Source of the DNA: Gemmataceae bacterium
Lineage (GTDB): Bacteria; Planctomycetota; Planctomycetia; Gemmatales; Gemmataceae
Length of the DNA stretch: 64,000 nucleotides
Assembly (NCBI GenBank): GCA_022842245.1
Contig: JALHPZ010000015.1
Location: forward strand, 1 to 64,000
Reading direction: 5' to 3'
Part shown: positions 17,161-29,100 of the stretch, piece by piece
Layout of the letters: every line of letters begins with the position of its first letter
How positions within the stretch are numbered: the stretch's first letter is position 1
Translations under genes and position numbers: made by a program
Notes under the pieces: generated by a model
The model's input: only the letters and a program-made list of their open reading frames with translations
Database searches by the model: none
What the model was told of the DNA's origin: nothing

Positions 17161-20100
17161 TCAAAAGATGAAGTCGGTCGCGTCGAGCGAGCCGTTGAAT
17201 CCTTTGAGACGGATCGTCAGGAAGCCGCCTCCCATGCTCGCGGGGAGTGCGACTTTCACAAGGAGATCGTTGCCGGAACGAACCAACTGGATCGCACTCC
17301 AAGTCACGCCGAACGCCCGCAAATCCAGTTTATCCCGTCCCCTGCGGAAGTCATTGACCTGATCCTCGCCCGATGTATTCCGACAAACGAAGCGAAACAC
17401 GTCTTCGCCCCCGCCACCATCGAGCCGATCCGTGGAGGAACTGCCGATGAGCGTATCGTCGCCCGAGCCGCCCGTATAGAGAATCCCGGAACTGAGCGGC
17501 GTGGCGGAGATCGTGTCGTTACCCGACTGACCATCGATGATGAGGATATTCACCAGTCGCGTTGCACCGAAGTCGAGGATGTTATTACCCGAGTCCCCGC
17601 GGATGCCATTGTTGCTGCACGCGGCACCTTGCAACACCTCGATATCATTTGCCGGATACCAATTCGCGAGGATCAGATCGCCACCCAGAGCATCGCCGTT
17701 GTAGATACGATCATTGCCCGCACCACCGATGAGCGTGTTATCCACAAAAATGCCGTGCCAGCCCCAGAACGTATCGTCGCCGTCGCCGCCATCGATGAAG
17801 TCGCGGCCGCCGTTGTGAGCGACGAAAATATCGTTGCCCGTTCCACCATGGAGGGAATCGTTCCCGGAGCCGCCCTTGAGCCAGTCGTTGCCTTCACCAC
17901 CATCCAGCCAATCCTCGCCACTGCCACCCCGAAGCGTGTCATCGCCTCCCAATCCAAAGAGCATGTCCTTCCCGCTGCCGCCTCGAAGCAAGTCGTTGCC
18001 TTCGCCGCCGTCCAGCCAGTCCTCGCCACTGCCGCCCCGAAGCGTGTCATTGCCGCCCAAACCAAAGAGCATGTCCATCCCGCTGCCGCCGATGAGTTCA
18101 TCGTTGCCGGAGGAACCGATCCAGACTTGCAAGTTCGAATCCGTGTAGCCGTCGTCCTTGTCGAAGACGCGCAGGTAGATCGTGCGTGTTGCGAGAACCG
18201 TCGGGAAGCTGAAGGTCGTTTCGGCCTGCGATCCTGCCGTCGAATAACTCGTCGCAAGGTCATCCGCACTCGTGGCAAAGCTGTAGCGGAAGCCGGCCGC
18301 GCGATCCGCGATCGACGGATCGATTACGTTGGCCAGGCCGACCGTCACGTCCACCGAGGTGGCCGTCGCGACACCCGAACGGGTCACGCTGGCGGCGGGA
18401 GCGACATTGTCCACGAGTATCGTTTGCGTTTTCACGCCGGTGTTGCCGCTGGCATCCATGACACTCAGTTGAATCGTGTAACTGCCATTATCCAGTGGAG
18501 TGAAGTTGAAGTTGGCGGCCGTGCTCGTCGCAATCACCGTGTTGTTCAGTGTGGCCGACCACGAATAGGCAATCGAGCCAGTACCGCCGGTCACGGCACT
18601 TCCGAGTGTGATCGGCGTACCTTCGGCTACGTTTGTCGGCGTACCGGTAATGGCCACTTCCAGGGTTCCGCCACTCGATTGCACGGCAAGGAAGACCGTC
18701 GCGCTCGCGATCCCGCCGAAACCATCACTGATGGTGTAGGTGAAGGAATCGTTACCACTAAAGCCGATATCGGGCGTGTAGGTAAATGAGCCATCCGCGC
18801 CCACGACCGCTGTGCCAAAGGATGGGCTGGAGTGGCTGATCACGCTGAGCGTGTCGTTGTCAAGGTCGGTATCGTTTCCGAGCAAACCCGGACTGGAGAC
18901 CACAAGTGGAGAATTCGTATTTGTCGTGTAGGTGTTGTCGTTCGCCACTGGCGGCGTACTCGCCACCACCGCCGACGCCGATGCAACCGCGCTGCCTCCT
19001 ACCCCATCACCAGCCTCCACCTCCACGCGAATCGTGTCGCCGCGATTCCCCTGCACCGCCAGATCGAAGGTGTTCGACGTCGCACCGGAGACCAGCACGT
19101 TGTTCACATACCAGCGATACACGAAACTCAACGCGTCCCCGTCCGCGTCCGAACCCGATGCCGTCGCCACCAACACGTCGTTGGTGCGCGGCGAAACCGT
19201 GTTGAGGGTGACCGTCGCCGTCGGCGCCGTGTTCGCGACGACGGCACTGGCCGACGCCGTCGTACTCGCCGTGCCGTCGCTCGCTTCCACCTCCACGCGA
19301 ATCGTGTCGCCGCGATTCCCCTGCACCGCCAGATCGAAGGTGTTCGTGCCCGCACCGGAGACCAGCACGTTGTTCACATACCAGCGGTACACGAAACTCA
19401 ACGCGTCCCCGTCCGCGTCCGAACCCGACGCCGTCGCCACCAACACGTCGTTGGTGCGCGGCGAAACCGTGTTGAGGGTGACCGTCGCCGTCGGCGACGT
19501 GTTCGCGACGACGGCACTGGCCGACGCCGTCGTACTCGCCGTGCCGTCGCTCGCTTCCACCTCCACGCGAATCGTGTCGCCGCGATTCCCCTGCACCGCC
19601 AGATCGAAGGTGCTCGACGTCGCACCGGAGACCAGCACGTTGTTCACATACCAGCGATACACGAAGCTCAACGCGTCCCCGTCCGCGTCCGAACCCGACG
19701 CCGTCGCCACCAACACGTCGTTGGTGCGGGGCGAAACCGTGTTGAGGGTGACCGTCGCCGTCGGCGACGTGTTCGCGACGACGGCACTGGCCGAGGCGGA
19801 ATTGCCCACTTCGATGCGGTCGTTCGACGCGACCGCGACGGTGATGACATCCCCGCGATTCCCTTTGCCCAACTGGCTCAGATCGATCGTGTCGGTGGTC
19901 GTCGTGGTACTGCCCATCGTGCGGACAATCACGCCGTTCACCCGCCAAACGTACGTGAGGTACACCGGGTCGCCGTCGGGATCCACGGGCGTCACGGTCG
20001 CGGTCAGTAGGTCGTTCGTGCCCGGCGAGGTCGTGTTGAACTGCACGCTGATCGTCGGAGCGGTATTCGTCGCCCGCACGAAATCGCTGGCCGTCGCACC

Positions 20101-23100
20101 CAGGATGATGTCTTCGGTGGCGGTGCCGCGGTAGTCGTCGTCGCCCGCACTGCCGGAGAGGATGTCGTTGCCCGCACCGCCCACCACCGTATCGCCGATG
20201 CCGCCCTGCCGCGTGCCACCGGTCGTCGGGTTCGTGTACGAATACAGGTAGAGCTCGTAGCCACCGGCTTGCGTGTCGCTTCCGGGGCTGCCGGCAAACG
20301 TATCGACTTCGATGTAGTAGGTGCCGTCCGCGGGGATCGGGATGTCGATCAGGATCGGGTCCTGGTTATCGAAACCATCGTCGTTGATCGCGGGGCTGCC
20401 GTAATAATTCACCAACTGACCCGCCGAGTTGTACACCCGCACGATGCCATCGACCGGTTGCATCCGTTGACGCAGCGACACGGAGAGCAGTTCGATCGTG
20501 AGGAACTCGCCGGCCTTCGCCTGGATCGCGTAGACGTCGTTCTCGCTCGGGCCGGTGCCGCCGAGCGTGCGTTGAATGCCCCCGATGACACTCGTGGCCC
20601 GCACGTTCAGGTTCAGTCCGTAGTTCCGTGTGCCCAACGGCAACAAATTCGGCACCGCCAATGCGGGCAGTTCGCCGATCGTGCGCGCCGAACCGCCAAG
20701 GCTCGCCGGTGCCGTTGTGGTGGCCAGGGCTCCTTCGTTGAAGGTCACGCCCGCATTGGTGAAGGCGAGGCGGATCAGTTCGCGTTCACCGAAGAACGGA
20801 TTGCCGAGCGCATCGAGGATGCTCGTGCCCACCGAAGCGGGCGAAGCCATGATGTGCAGTGGCGTTTCGGTCGCCAGAGTGGGTCCGGTGTAACCCGGCC
20901 GGAATGCTTCGTAGGAATACGAGACGACCACGGAGGAGCTGGCCGTCGGCTGCGACCACACCAGCGACAACACGCCGCCGCCCGTTGCCGCGCTCTCGGC
21001 CGTGAAGGTCGCGGACAGGACGGAGTTCGTCGCACCTTGAACCGGGGTGATCGTGACGCCGCCGCCGATCTGCACCGCGAATGTGGCGACCAGCAGGCCG
21101 TTGGAGTAGATAGAACCGTTGGGCAGCGTCAGCGGGTTCGTCATGGCGACCGGTTTGGGAATACCGAAGACGTACTGCACCGTTGTTGTGCCGTTGCCCG
21201 TGATCTGTTCGTTGACCACGCGCGAACGCTGTGGCAGACCGCTGAAGATGCCGTACGATTGACCGTCCGTGGTGGCGCCGATCGGTCCGAAGCTATCGTT
21301 GTGCCGCAGACCGAGCAGGTGCCCCAGTTCGTGGGCGATCAGGGTCGAGGTGAACGCCACGTAGTTCGAACTCGTTGCCGCGGGTTGGCCTCTGCGGCCG
21401 AGGAAGCCGTTTGCGTTGATCAGGGCCACGCTGCCGGTATTGACGTTTCGGAAGTCCAGTTCCGAGGCCAGGCCCGCGATCAGCGCTTCGTTGGAACCCG
21501 GGGCGCCCGCGTTCAGCACGATCGTGCCGTAGCGACCGATCGAGGGCCGCGTCTGCGTGAACACGATGCTGAACGGGAACGCATAGTCCTGTTCCAGGCG
21601 CGACTGGATGAGATTGCGATCCTCGATGCTGTAGAAGTACTCGTTCGGACCGGTCGCGGAGTCGAAGTCCAGGTAGACCAGTTGCGTGAAGTCCCCCTGC
21701 ACCGTGTCGGCCCCGTTGTTGCCGGTCACGAGGTCGATACCGCCGCCACCCTCCAGGATGTTGCGATCCGCACTTCCGATGAGCACGTCCGCGAAGCTCG
21801 TGCCGCGGACGTTCTCAATGCTGCCGTTGAACACCAGCACATTGCCCGCCGAGTCCACCGACTGCGCGCCGGCGAGATTGAGATCCAACGTCACGCCGAG
21901 GGTGGCCGCGCTCAGGTCCAGCGTGTCGATGCCTTGCGAATCCTGGATCGTGTCGATGCCGTTGGGCACCATGAAATACACGTCGTTCCCGGCTCCGCCA
22001 TCGGAGAGATCGTTGCCGCTGCCCGGCGAGAGTTGATCGTCCCCCTCGCCGCCATCGAGCGAATCCTGACCGCTGCTGCCGAAGAGCTGGTCGCCGAACA
22101 CCCCGCCGATCAGCGTGTCGTTCCCCGCATCGCCGAAGAGCAGGACCGGACCGTAGAACGCCGAGGCATCGATCCGGTCGTCGCCGGTGCCGCCGAAGAG
22201 CTGGGCCTCCTCGATGTCGTAGAGCCGCTCATCGGGCAACCCGGCCACTTGCAACTTCGCCGAATCGAGGATGACAATGCCCGCCACATTCTCGACGAGC
22301 CGGTCGTTGCCCGAACCGCCTTCGAAGAGATCGAGCCCCTTGCCCCCCACGAGCTGATCATCGCCCTGGTTGCCGAAGATGATGTCGTTGCCGCTGCCGC
22401 CGTCAATCGTGTCGTTCCCGCTGCCGCCCCGGATCGAGTCATCGTCCGAGATGCCGGCCGGCAAAGTATCCAGCAGCGTGCTTCCGAAGATGATGTCGTT
22501 GCCCGAACCGCCGTCGATCGTGTCGTTGCCCGCACCGCCCCGGATCGAATCGTCGTCGCTCACGCCGGCGGACAGAATCGTGAGCGCATCCGTCCCAAAG
22601 ATGATGTCGTTGCCGCTGCCGCCGTCGATGGTGTCGTTGCCCGCACCGCCCCGGATCGAGTCATCGTCCGAGACACCGGTCGGCAACGTGTCCAGCGCCG
22701 TGCTTCCGAAGATGATGTCGTTGCCGGAACCGCCATCGATGGTGTCGTTGCCGCTACCGCCCCGGATCGAGTCATCGTCCGAAACGCCGGCGGGCAGCGT
22801 CGCCAGCGCATCCGTCCCGAAGATGATGTCGTTGCCGGAACCACCGTCGATCGTGTCATTCCCCGTACCGCCGCGAATGGAATCGTCGTCCGAGACTCCG
22901 GCCGGCAACGTGTCCAGCGCCGTGCTCCCGAAGATGATGTCGTTGCCGCTGCCGCCGTCGATCGTGTCGTTGCCGCTGCCGCCCCGGATCGAATCGTCGT
23001 CGCTCACACCCGCGGGCAGCGTGGCCAAAGCATCCGTGCCGAAGATGATGTCGTTGCCGGAACCGCCGTCGATCGTGTCGTTCCCCGCACCGCCCCGAAT

Positions 23101-26100
23101 GGAATCGTCGTCGCTCACTCCGGCGGGCAGCGTGGCCAAAGCATCCGTGCCGAAGATGATGTCGTTGCCGGAACCGCCGTCGATCGTGTCGTTCCCCGCA
23201 CCGCCCCGAATGGAATCGTCGTCCGAGACACCCGCGGCCAGGACGGTGAGCGCGTCGGTACCGAAGATGATGTCGTTGCCGCTGCCGCCGTCGATCGTGT
23301 CGTTGCCGCTGCCGCCCCGGATCGAGTCGTCGTCGCTCACACCCGCGGGAAGAATCGCAAGCGAGTCGGTGCCGAAGATGATGTCGTTGCCACTGCCGCC
23401 ATCGATCGTGTCGTTCCCCGCTCCGCCCCGGATCGAGTCATCATCCGAGACACCCGCGGCCAGGACAGTGAGCGCGTCGGTGCCGAAGATGATGTCGTTG
23501 CCCGAACCGCCATCGATCGTGTCGTTCCCCGCTCCACCCGAAAGCGAATCGTCGTCGCTGACGCCGGTAACCGACAATACGAGCGGATCGCTGCCGAAGA
23601 GCTGGTCGTCGCCGAGGCCGCCCCGGAGTTCGTTCTGCACCGAATTGCCGCTCAGCACGTCGCCGTAACCACTACCGTAGACGTTCTCGAACGTGCCGCT
23701 GAGCATCACCTCGTGGTTCTGCGTATCGACAGTCTGCACCTGCCCCGCATCGTAGGCGAGGCTCAGCGTCACGCCGCGATACGAATACACGAGGTCGATG
23801 GAATCGATACCCGTGCTACCCGATTCGCTGAGGAGATCGGTGCTGCCCGACACCTGAATGTAGTAGTCGTTACCGGTGCCGCCGATCATCGAGTCGTTGC
23901 CGAGGCCGCCGTCGAGCGTGTCGTTGCCGGCACCCGCCACGAGGCTGTCGTCGCCTTGGTCTTCGGTGGTGTACGGCGCGTTCGGGTTGTAATCGTCGGG
24001 GTTGTTGCCGCGGAGCACATCGTCGAAGTTGCCGCCGATGAGCGTATCGCTGCCATATCCGCCCACAAGTTCCACCGGGGTCGCCGTATTGCCGCTGGCG
24101 TTGATCGTGTCGTCCCCGCCCAATCCGTACACCACCACACGACCCGTGCCCGCCGCATAGTTGAGCGTCGTGCCGTTCACATTGGCACTCGTATTCCCGA
24201 GCGTGATCGTGTCGGCATTGCCCGTTCCGATGATGACCGTGAATGTGGAGGTGACGACGCCCAGATCATCGTCGTTGACCGTGACCACGACCGTCGTCGC
24301 CGAGGTGTTGGTGGCGTTGAAGGTGACCGTGCCGTCGGCGTTGGCCGCCACGGCGACGCCGTTGATCGTCCAACTGACCGTCAGCGGATCGAGCGTGCCG
24401 ACATCGGCCGGCAGCGCCTTGAGCGTGTAGGTGCCGACGTCGTTGCGCGCCGCCGTAATCCGCACGGTCGGCGCAAGGTTGGCGACGGTTACGGAGGTGG
24501 TGGTTTCATCCAGTGGGTAAAGGAGCCCGCCGAACTGAGCGTTATTTGCTGCTGCTTCATTGATAACGATTCCGGTCAACAAATCATATCGTGTAACAAA
24601 ACCATCATTCCCTGATCCACCGATTAACGTGTCACCGTCGATCAACACATAACTGTCGGTGGACGTACTGGTACGATTCGAAACCAGATCGCCGATCACC
24701 TCACGAGTGGCGAAGTCGTAGCGGCGTATAAGTTGAGAAGCACCAATCGAACCTGCGACATAGATTACACCATTATCACCAAAGGCTAGATCGACCGATG
24801 CACTTGGCAATTCGCTGGTATTCAGATACGTACCAAGTATCACACCTGTCTCAGAGTCGATTTGGATCACTTGCTGAGAAACCGCCAATATCGCATATAG
24901 CATTCCATCGGGGCCAAACGCCAAGCCACGAGCAACATCACCACCCGGCATCAATGTGCTAAACAAGATTGTCCCGGTCCGGCTATCGAACTGGACCACT
25001 CGATCATCCGTTGCCAGATAAATCTGCTGATTCGGCCCGATAACCATCGGATCGCCTGTCAAATTGGAACCTGTGATTAACGATGCCAGCGTGGTACTGG
25101 GTACGATCGTACCAAGAAAATCTCCTGTTCCGCCGTGGAATCGATCGATCTGGCGAACCCCAAACGATGGACTTCGCAAAGCGAAAATATCGCCGTCTTG
25201 ACTTGCCGCAGATGCTAAAACCTGGGAAACTCCGACTTGTGGAATGATTTCGCGTTTTGGTACCAGTGTCACACCATCGATCGCAACGAGCCGATCATAA
25301 CCCACCGCGCCGCCATCATATAACATTAGATCGAGCACCGAATCCAGCACACGCACCCGGATGTTCGCCGTATCGATCTTGCTGCCCGTCGGGTTGTCAT
25401 CCAGATACCGAATGCTCTCGCTGAACGTGTTCGCGCCGGCCGCGAGCGTGACCCGCGTCATATCATTCCCGGGCATACCCCAATCGACGATCAGAGTATG
25501 GGTATCGCCCTGGCCCACATCGCTGAACGAACCGCTCAAGGTCAGCAGATCGTTCTCATTGATCGCCGTGGCACTCAGCGTCAGGAATGAAGTGGCCGCG
25601 AACCGCCAGGTCGTGCCGGCGGCACCGGCCGTGGCCGCACTGACGTACCAGTCGTCTCCGCTCGCCACCACGGCGGTGCCGAATCGCTCCCCGCCGGTGG
25701 CCGCGGACTTCTTCAGCGTGTGCCGCAGTTGCCGGAACGTGCCGCTCCGGGCGTCGACGTCGTACACGAACAGCGAGCCGGAATTGGCCACCGTCGTACC
25801 GTCGCCGTTCGCCCCCACAGCCAGGCGATTCCCGTTGAACGCCAGCGACGAGCCAAACCGACCGTTCACCGGCGTGGCGTTCGGGCTGCGCAGCGTGCCG
25901 AGCAATGCCCCGGAGACCAGATCGTACAAATACACGCCGCCGGCATCTGCACCCGCGGAATCGTCGAGCGGAGCCCCCACCGCGAGGAGGTTCCCGTTTG
26001 CCGCCAGCGTGGTGCCGAACTCGCCGTTCAGGAAGCCCGGATTCGGGTTCGTCATCACGCGGACGAGCTGCCCGTTGCCCGGATCGAAGACATACACGGT

Positions 26101-29100
26101 GCCCGCATTCAAGCCCGCCGTGTCGTCGCCCGGGGCGCTCACCATCAGCAGACCGTTCGCCGACGCGAGCGCCGCCCCGAACTTGTCGCCATCCACCGGC
26201 GACGGGTTGAGGATCGTGCGGACGAGGACGCCGGTTGTGGCATCGTAGAGGTACACCGTACCCGCCGCGACGCCGTTGACCCCACGCCCCGGAGCACTGA
26301 CCGCGAGCAGGTTGCCGATGCTGGTCATCGCCGTGCCGAAGCCATCCGCCAGTACACCGTCCGTGAGCGAGAGTGAACGCTCGACGCTGTAAACGCCGGC
26401 CGATTCCGTGAACAGGTGCACGACGCCGTTGAGGTCGGTGGCGCGCCCGGTCGCCGCCACCGCCAGCCGCGGGCCGACCGTGGTCAGCGTCGAACCGAAC
26501 CGGCCGATCGCCAGATTCGGATTGGCGAGCGTCGCAGCAACTCCGCCGACCGCCGGCACGATCGCCACGCTGCCCAGATTCGCGGAAGCCCCCGGCGAAC
26601 CGATGAATACCCGGCCGTTCGCACTGGCCAGCGCCGTACCCGCTTCCGCCGCCGCCGCACCCGTGAACAGGTTCGTACCGGCGCCGAACGCCGTCGGCGC
26701 AAGCACCGGCGGCGCATTCACGACCGCCACGGTACTCGTCGCCGAGCCGGTGTTGCCCACTTCGTCCGTGACCGTGACGCTGATGGTGTAGAAACCCTGA
26801 TCGTTCGCCGGGAACGTGATCGACGAGCCGGTGCCGGTGGCCACCGTGCTACCGCCGCTCAGGACCGACCACGCATACAGGAAGCGGAACGAATCCGGAT
26901 CGACGACTCTGGCGATCGCCGAGATCTGCGAGCCTTCCGACGTGCTGCCGACCGGCAACCCGCTGATGGTGACGACCGGCGACGCCTTCTGCTTCAGGAA
27001 CGAGATGTAACCACCCGGCCCCGTCCGCAACGCCTGGTTATCCGTCGGGTCGAAGTCCACGGTGTTGCTGAACGTACCGACCGAGGAGATACGCTCGCCG
27101 TCGGTCGCCAGGGCCGCACCGGACGAAATGGCGCCCGGGTAATCGCCGAGCGCCGTCGCCCACAGGAAGGCACCCTTCGCATCGAGCTTGAGCAGAAACG
27201 CCTGATAATTGGTTGTCGGATTCGTCTGCAGAATGTAGCTGCCATCCAACGGATCGAAGTCCACGCGATCCGTGAACGTGCCGGTGGAGTAGACGTTGCC
27301 GTCGGTATCGATGGCGAGATCGTTGAGGGCATCCTGCCGGAAGCCGCCGAAGCCGCGGGCCCACAGGAAACCGCCGTTTGCATCCAGCTTGACGATGAAC
27401 GCATCCTGGTCGCCGCCGCTCGTGAGCGCGAACGAACGACTCGGCAGCACATCGAAATCGACGGTGAGTTGGAAACCACCACCGAGGTATGCATTGCCCG
27501 ACGCATCGACCGCCACCGAGTTGCCGGTGTCGTTACCCGACGCGCCGAACGCCTGCGCCACCGTCGTCGTGAACCCCGTGCCATTCGGTACGAGCTTGAG
27601 TAGGTATGCGTCGTTGGAACCCGCGAGACCTGCGTTCGTGAACGTGGCGAGGCCCGTCGTGGCGGCACTGCTGAAAGTCCCGCCGACCCAGACATTACCG
27701 AACCAGTCCGTAGACACGGACGTGATGGCGTCCGCATTCGTGCCGCCGATGCGTCCCGCGCGAACGATTGTGAACCCGTAAGTCAATGTCGCGATCGTGG
27801 GGATGTACTCCGCGACGAAACCGTCGTAATCCGTCGCGCCACCGGCAGAATTGAAAAAGACCGTGTTGATGTTTTCGTTGAACGAGATCGAATTTTGGAA
27901 ACTCCCCCCGACGAGTAGATTGCCCGTTGGCAATACCGCGAGTGATCGGAGTTCGACGGCATCGAACCCGAAACGCCGGAAGGTTAGCAACTCCCCGGCA
28001 CTGTCGAGATACATCAAGACACCGAACCCGTCGTTCGCCAACTCACCATGCGTCATCCCGCTCGGCGCGGTGTAAACGAAGTTCCAGTCAGCCTGGCTTC
28101 CCACGTAGACCCGATCATCCGCAGGGTCGTTGTTCCCGCGAGTATCGATCGCGATCGACAACGCACGGGCATGGTGGTCGGGGTCCGTATCCGTCTCGAT
28201 GAAGCCGATCCAACTCAACTTTCCGGTCGAGTCGTACTTCGCGACAAAACCACTCTTGTTGAGAGGCGAACTGAGCGTGTCGTAGCTCAGCACGTTGTTC
28301 GGATCGAAGTCCACCGTGCCGGTGAAGGAACCGACGACGTACGTGTTCCCGTTCGCGTCGATCGCCGTGTCGAGCGGCGTCATCGAGTTGGCCGTCGCCA
28401 CGCCGAGGAACTCCAGCGGCGGCACCTTCGTCGTCTGGATCGTCAGACCCGTCGCGTCGTAGGCGCTCTTGTATTGCCGACCCGCGCCGCCGGGCGCCGG
28501 GAAGTCCTGCTTCGCGAACGTGCCCACGCGCGATGCCGCACTCAACACCCGGAACGTATCGCCCGGCGCCGATTCGAAGCCGTTGAAATTCGTCAGCCGA
28601 ATCGTGCCATCCAGCGTGGCCGTGCCCGTCACCCGCAGCCGATCGAACTCGGGGATATCCGGGTCCCGACCGCCGATCTCCAGATCGAGCGTGCCATTTG
28701 GACCCTGCGTGTAGTCGCCGGTGATGTTGAGAATGCCCGGCGAATTGCCCGGCGCCACCGATCCGCCGGTGTTCACCACATCGGCGCCGATCGTGCCTGC
28801 GCCGAGGACGGTCCCACCCAAGAGCTGCAGCGTGTCGTTGGGGCCGGCGGCGTTGAGCGACAATAGCGTGCCGCCGGTTTCGACCTTCACCCGACCGGCG
28901 GTCTGCACCAGCACCCCGCCCACCGGGGTGAGTGCGGCGGCTTGGGCCGGCGTGAGCGACCGATTGTACAGCGTCACGTCTTCGAGCAACCCACTGAACG
29001 GGGTGTTGCCTGGGCTGTTGCCGATCTGGAGCCCATTCGCCGAGGTGACGACGGCTAGGGCGTAGGCTTTCGTCCCGACCTCCGTGCCGTTCACGTACAG

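Noticed and set aside
22370..23668. Regular repeats that could suggest a CRISPR array or a proline-rich repeat protein on the plus strand
   Set aside because: The period is 111 bases, the spacers are not unique, and the repeats lie in frame in the giant gene as RTX units.
20269..24615. Plus-strand open frame of about 1450 codons opposite the RTX region
   Set aside because: It mirrors the repetitive RTX coding sequence; its own product is low-complexity (V-A-R-T-A) and matches no family.
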